Below the pieces are notes generated by a model that made no database searches, was not told the origin of the DNA, and worked only from the letters and a program-made list of their open reading frames with translations. The position numbers and the translations under genes were made by a program. This document shows, one piece after another, positions 63,798 to 64,000 of a stretch of 64,000 nt of DNA (the first letter of the stretch is position 1; each line of letters opens with the position of its first letter). Source of the DNA: Alphaproteobacteria bacterium (GTDB taxonomy: Bacteria > Pseudomonadota > Alphaproteobacteria > Rhodobacterales > Rhodobacteraceae); NCBI GenBank assembly GCA_030427145.1, contig JAUHWT010000012.1, forward strand, positions 101,277-165,276. Direction: 5' to 3'.

Positions 63798-64000
63798 TAA
63801 AGCGGTTTGCGTTTGATCTGAATCGAATTGGGATTCACAAGCCCGCCTTCGTCTGATTCACTTCTGTTTGGAGGTGGATCATGGGCAAACATTACTCTTT
63901 GGACCTTCGGGAACGGATTTGCGCCTACGTCGCTAAGGGCAATTCGGCCCGTTCAGCGGGGCGGCTGTTCGGTGTGAGCGCAGCCACGGCGGTGCGATTG
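63798..64000 (+). mobile_element. IS630-family insertion sequence, left part (cut by window edge)
   Basis: A transposase start lies at 63881. The 80 bp before it contain a TA at 63798-63799 and repeated GATTCA-like words that could be the terminal inverted repeat. The real left boundary cannot be fixed without the right end. Confidence 0.4.
63881..64000 (+). CDS. IS630-family transposase, N-terminal 40 residues
   Basis: From the ATG at 63881, preceded by GGAGGT, the sequence reads MGKHYSLDLRERICAYVAKG followed by NSARSAGRLFGVSAATAVRL, a helix-turn-helix typical of IS630 transposases (orfA part). The gene runs off the window's right edge. Confidence 0.75.
   Translation, partial: MGKHYSLDLRERICAYVAKGNSARSAGRLFGVSAATAVRL

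Noticed and set aside
1..64000. CRISPR arrays, rRNA and tRNA genes, prophage
   Set aside because: No regularly spaced repeats, rRNA-like segments, tRNA cloverleaf or phage structural genes were seen on reading both strands. A covariance-model search would be needed to exclude small RNAs.

Overview
The window is chromosomal DNA from an alphaproteobacterium, most likely of the order Rhodobacterales. The evidence is gene order: hrcA-rph-rdgB-hemW, then parB-parA-rsmG-mnmG-mnmE-rho-hemJ pointing left, and maf-aroE-coaE-dnaQ pointing right, followed by secB, fxsA, a Tim44-like gene and an Smr gene. Between the two divergent blocks (about 10.2-10.8 kb) lies a non-coding, AT-rich stretch with many DnaA-box-like 9-mers in one orientation. 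I read it as the chromosomal origin oriC. Two perfect parS sites (TGTTTCACGTGAAACA) sit inside rsmG and mnmG, 3-6 kb from this origin, beside parAB.

From 16 kb on the content is accessory and mostly solute uptake and catabolism: a sulfotransferase-like gene, radC, a glutaryl-CoA dehydrogenase, a branched-chain amino-acid-type ABC transporter (19.2-24.2 kb, with a DUF1801 gene inside the operon), and a leftward sugar operon (24.3-30.1 kb) made of chvE-gguA-gguB plus an L-arabinose 1-dehydrogenase and an L-2-keto-3-deoxyarabonate dehydratase. A divergent gbpR-like LysR gene faces the last operon. At 31.4-38.5 kb a spermidine/putrescine-type ABC transporter is followed by a 5-formyltetrahydrofolate cyclo-ligase-like gene, a LacI regulator and an ADP-ribosylglycohydrolase-like gene. 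The substrate of this set is unknown.

The most coherent accessory system is at 38.5-53.9 kb, a cluster for intracellular use of alginate-type oligouronides. It has a MATE transporter, a GntR/FCD regulator, an AlgS-M1-M2-Q-like importer, a cytoplasmic PL15-type exolyase, KdgF, two candidate DEH reductases (a beta-hydroxyacid dehydrogenase and an SDR), KDG kinase, and a leftward pair encoding a Gfo/Idh/MocA oxidoreductase and a D-mannonate dehydratase. A shared palindromic motif (ACTAGTATTC[C/T]AGT-like) lies upstream of both arms, twice at 40.9 kb and once at 53.8 kb, and suggests one GntR regulon. I propose that the leftward arm salvages saturated mannuronate through D-mannonate to KDG.

The right end holds a flavodoxin-like gene, a TetR-controlled RND efflux pump, then a decayed sugar locus: the start of a solute-binding-protein gene joined to the tail of a sulfatase gene, followed by an intact GH2 beta-mannosidase and its LacI regulator. 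A perfect 18-bp LacI-type operator lies upstream. The window ends in the first 40 codons of an IS630-family transposase. I saw no rRNA, tRNA or CRISPR.
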